Positions 5,275-5,393 of a DNA stretch of 5,393 nt are shown here, piece after piece. The notes under the pieces were generated by a model. It was given only the letters and a program-made list of their open reading frames with translations. It was not told the DNA's origin and did not search any database. Source of the DNA: Alphaproteobacteria bacterium. GTDB taxonomy: Bacteria; Pseudomonadota; Alphaproteobacteria; Rickettsiales; UBA998. The DNA is taken from contig JAKFYP010000027.1 in assembly GCA_021730835.1 (NCBI GenBank), forward strand, positions 1-5,393, in the 5' to 3' direction. Each line of letters begins with the position of its first letter. Position 1 is the stretch's first letter. The position numbers and the translations under genes were made by a program.

Positions 5275-5319
5275 CAGACGAAGCAAGGCTGAAAGCCGAA
5301 GCTGAGCGGTGGGGGGGCA
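5275..5319 (+). repeat. Structured tail of the terminal repeat element
   Basis: Following copy 1, GGCT/AGCC (5287-5290 with 5294-5297) forms a hairpin with a GAA loop. The stretch ends in a G-rich run (GGTGGGGGGG, about 5309-5318) that could pair with the C-run at 5258-5263 in an alternative fold. It probably belongs to the same dispersed element as the 5244-5274 unit. Whether it also follows copy 2 is unknown because the window stops there. Confidence 0.45.
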
Positions 5320-5325
5320 GGTTAC

Positions 5326-5345
5326 AGGTTTTAGGTTTTAGGTTT
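5326..5345 (+). repeat. Short tandem repeat AGGTTTT, almost three copies
   Basis: AGGTTTT at 5326-5332 and 5333-5339 is followed by AGGTTT at 5340-5345. It lies between the two hairpin repeats in non-coding sequence. It is probably a slippage product. Confidence 0.7.
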
Positions 5346-5362
5346 AAAAAAGAATCTGTAAT

Positions 5363-5393
5363 CACGATACTTCGCTCCCCCCTTGAGGGGGAG
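5363..5393 (+). repeat. C-run/G-run hairpin repeat, copy 2 (reaches window edge)
   Basis: This copy has the same 31-base sequence as 5244-5274 except for one base, 119 bases downstream. AATCTG also precedes both copies (5232-5237 and 5353-5358), with spacers of six and four bases, so the duplicated segment may reach back into the last codons of the 190-aa gene. The window ends at the last base of the repeat, so its true length and any further copies are not visible. Confidence 0.8.

Noticed and set aside
5326..5345. Telomere-like AGGTTTT heptamer repeats
   Set aside because: Fewer than three copies in an ordinary bacterial intergenic region. The resemblance to plant or algal telomere repeats is coincidental.
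5244..5393. CRISPR array
   Set aside because: There are only two visible units, the 88-base spacing between them is too long, and the intervening sequence is itself structured and G-rich. A dispersed hairpin repeat fits better.

Overview
The window looks like part of an alphaproteobacterial chromosome. The main evidence is a prolyl-tRNA synthetase of the short type 2 class: the editing (INS) domain between motifs 2 and 3 is replaced by a linker of about 50 residues, as is usual in Alphaproteobacteria. The housekeeping genes are GC-rich, the Shine-Dalgarno sites are ordinary, and a GC-rich hairpin repeat is present at the right edge. I cannot fix the genus from the sequence alone.

Left half, minus strand. 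From right to left this holds ugd (UDP-glucose 6-dehydrogenase, 2541..1246), a small overlapping open frame of 47 codons (1256..1113) with its own strong Shine-Dalgarno site inside the end of ugd, a non-coding stretch of 268 bases (845..1112), and the first 281 codons of proS (844..1, running off the window). The non-coding stretch is dense in secondary structure. It holds a 14-bp perfect palindrome just upstream of proS, and a pair of 10-bp hairpins that are also a 21-bp inverted duplication of each other.

Right half, plus strand. An 80-base AT-rich divergent spacer separates ugd from a helical protein of 127 residues with no recognised family (2622..3005). Next comes murC (3142..4596, UDP-N-acetylmuramate--L-alanine ligase, all signature motifs intact), then an AT-rich gene for a 190-residue protein with two N-terminal membrane segments and no recognised family (4666..5238). 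The window ends in non-coding sequence with two copies of a 31-base C-run/G-run hairpin repeat.

The recognised genes serve translation (proS), nucleotide-sugar supply for surface polysaccharide (ugd) and peptidoglycan precursor synthesis (murC). No mur, fts or ddl gene is adjacent to murC on either side within the window. I see no defence system, CRISPR array, transposase or RNA gene. The observations most worth a second look are the nested palindromes upstream of proS, the small frame translationally coupled to ugd, and the compositionally distinct membrane-protein gene next to the terminal repeats.
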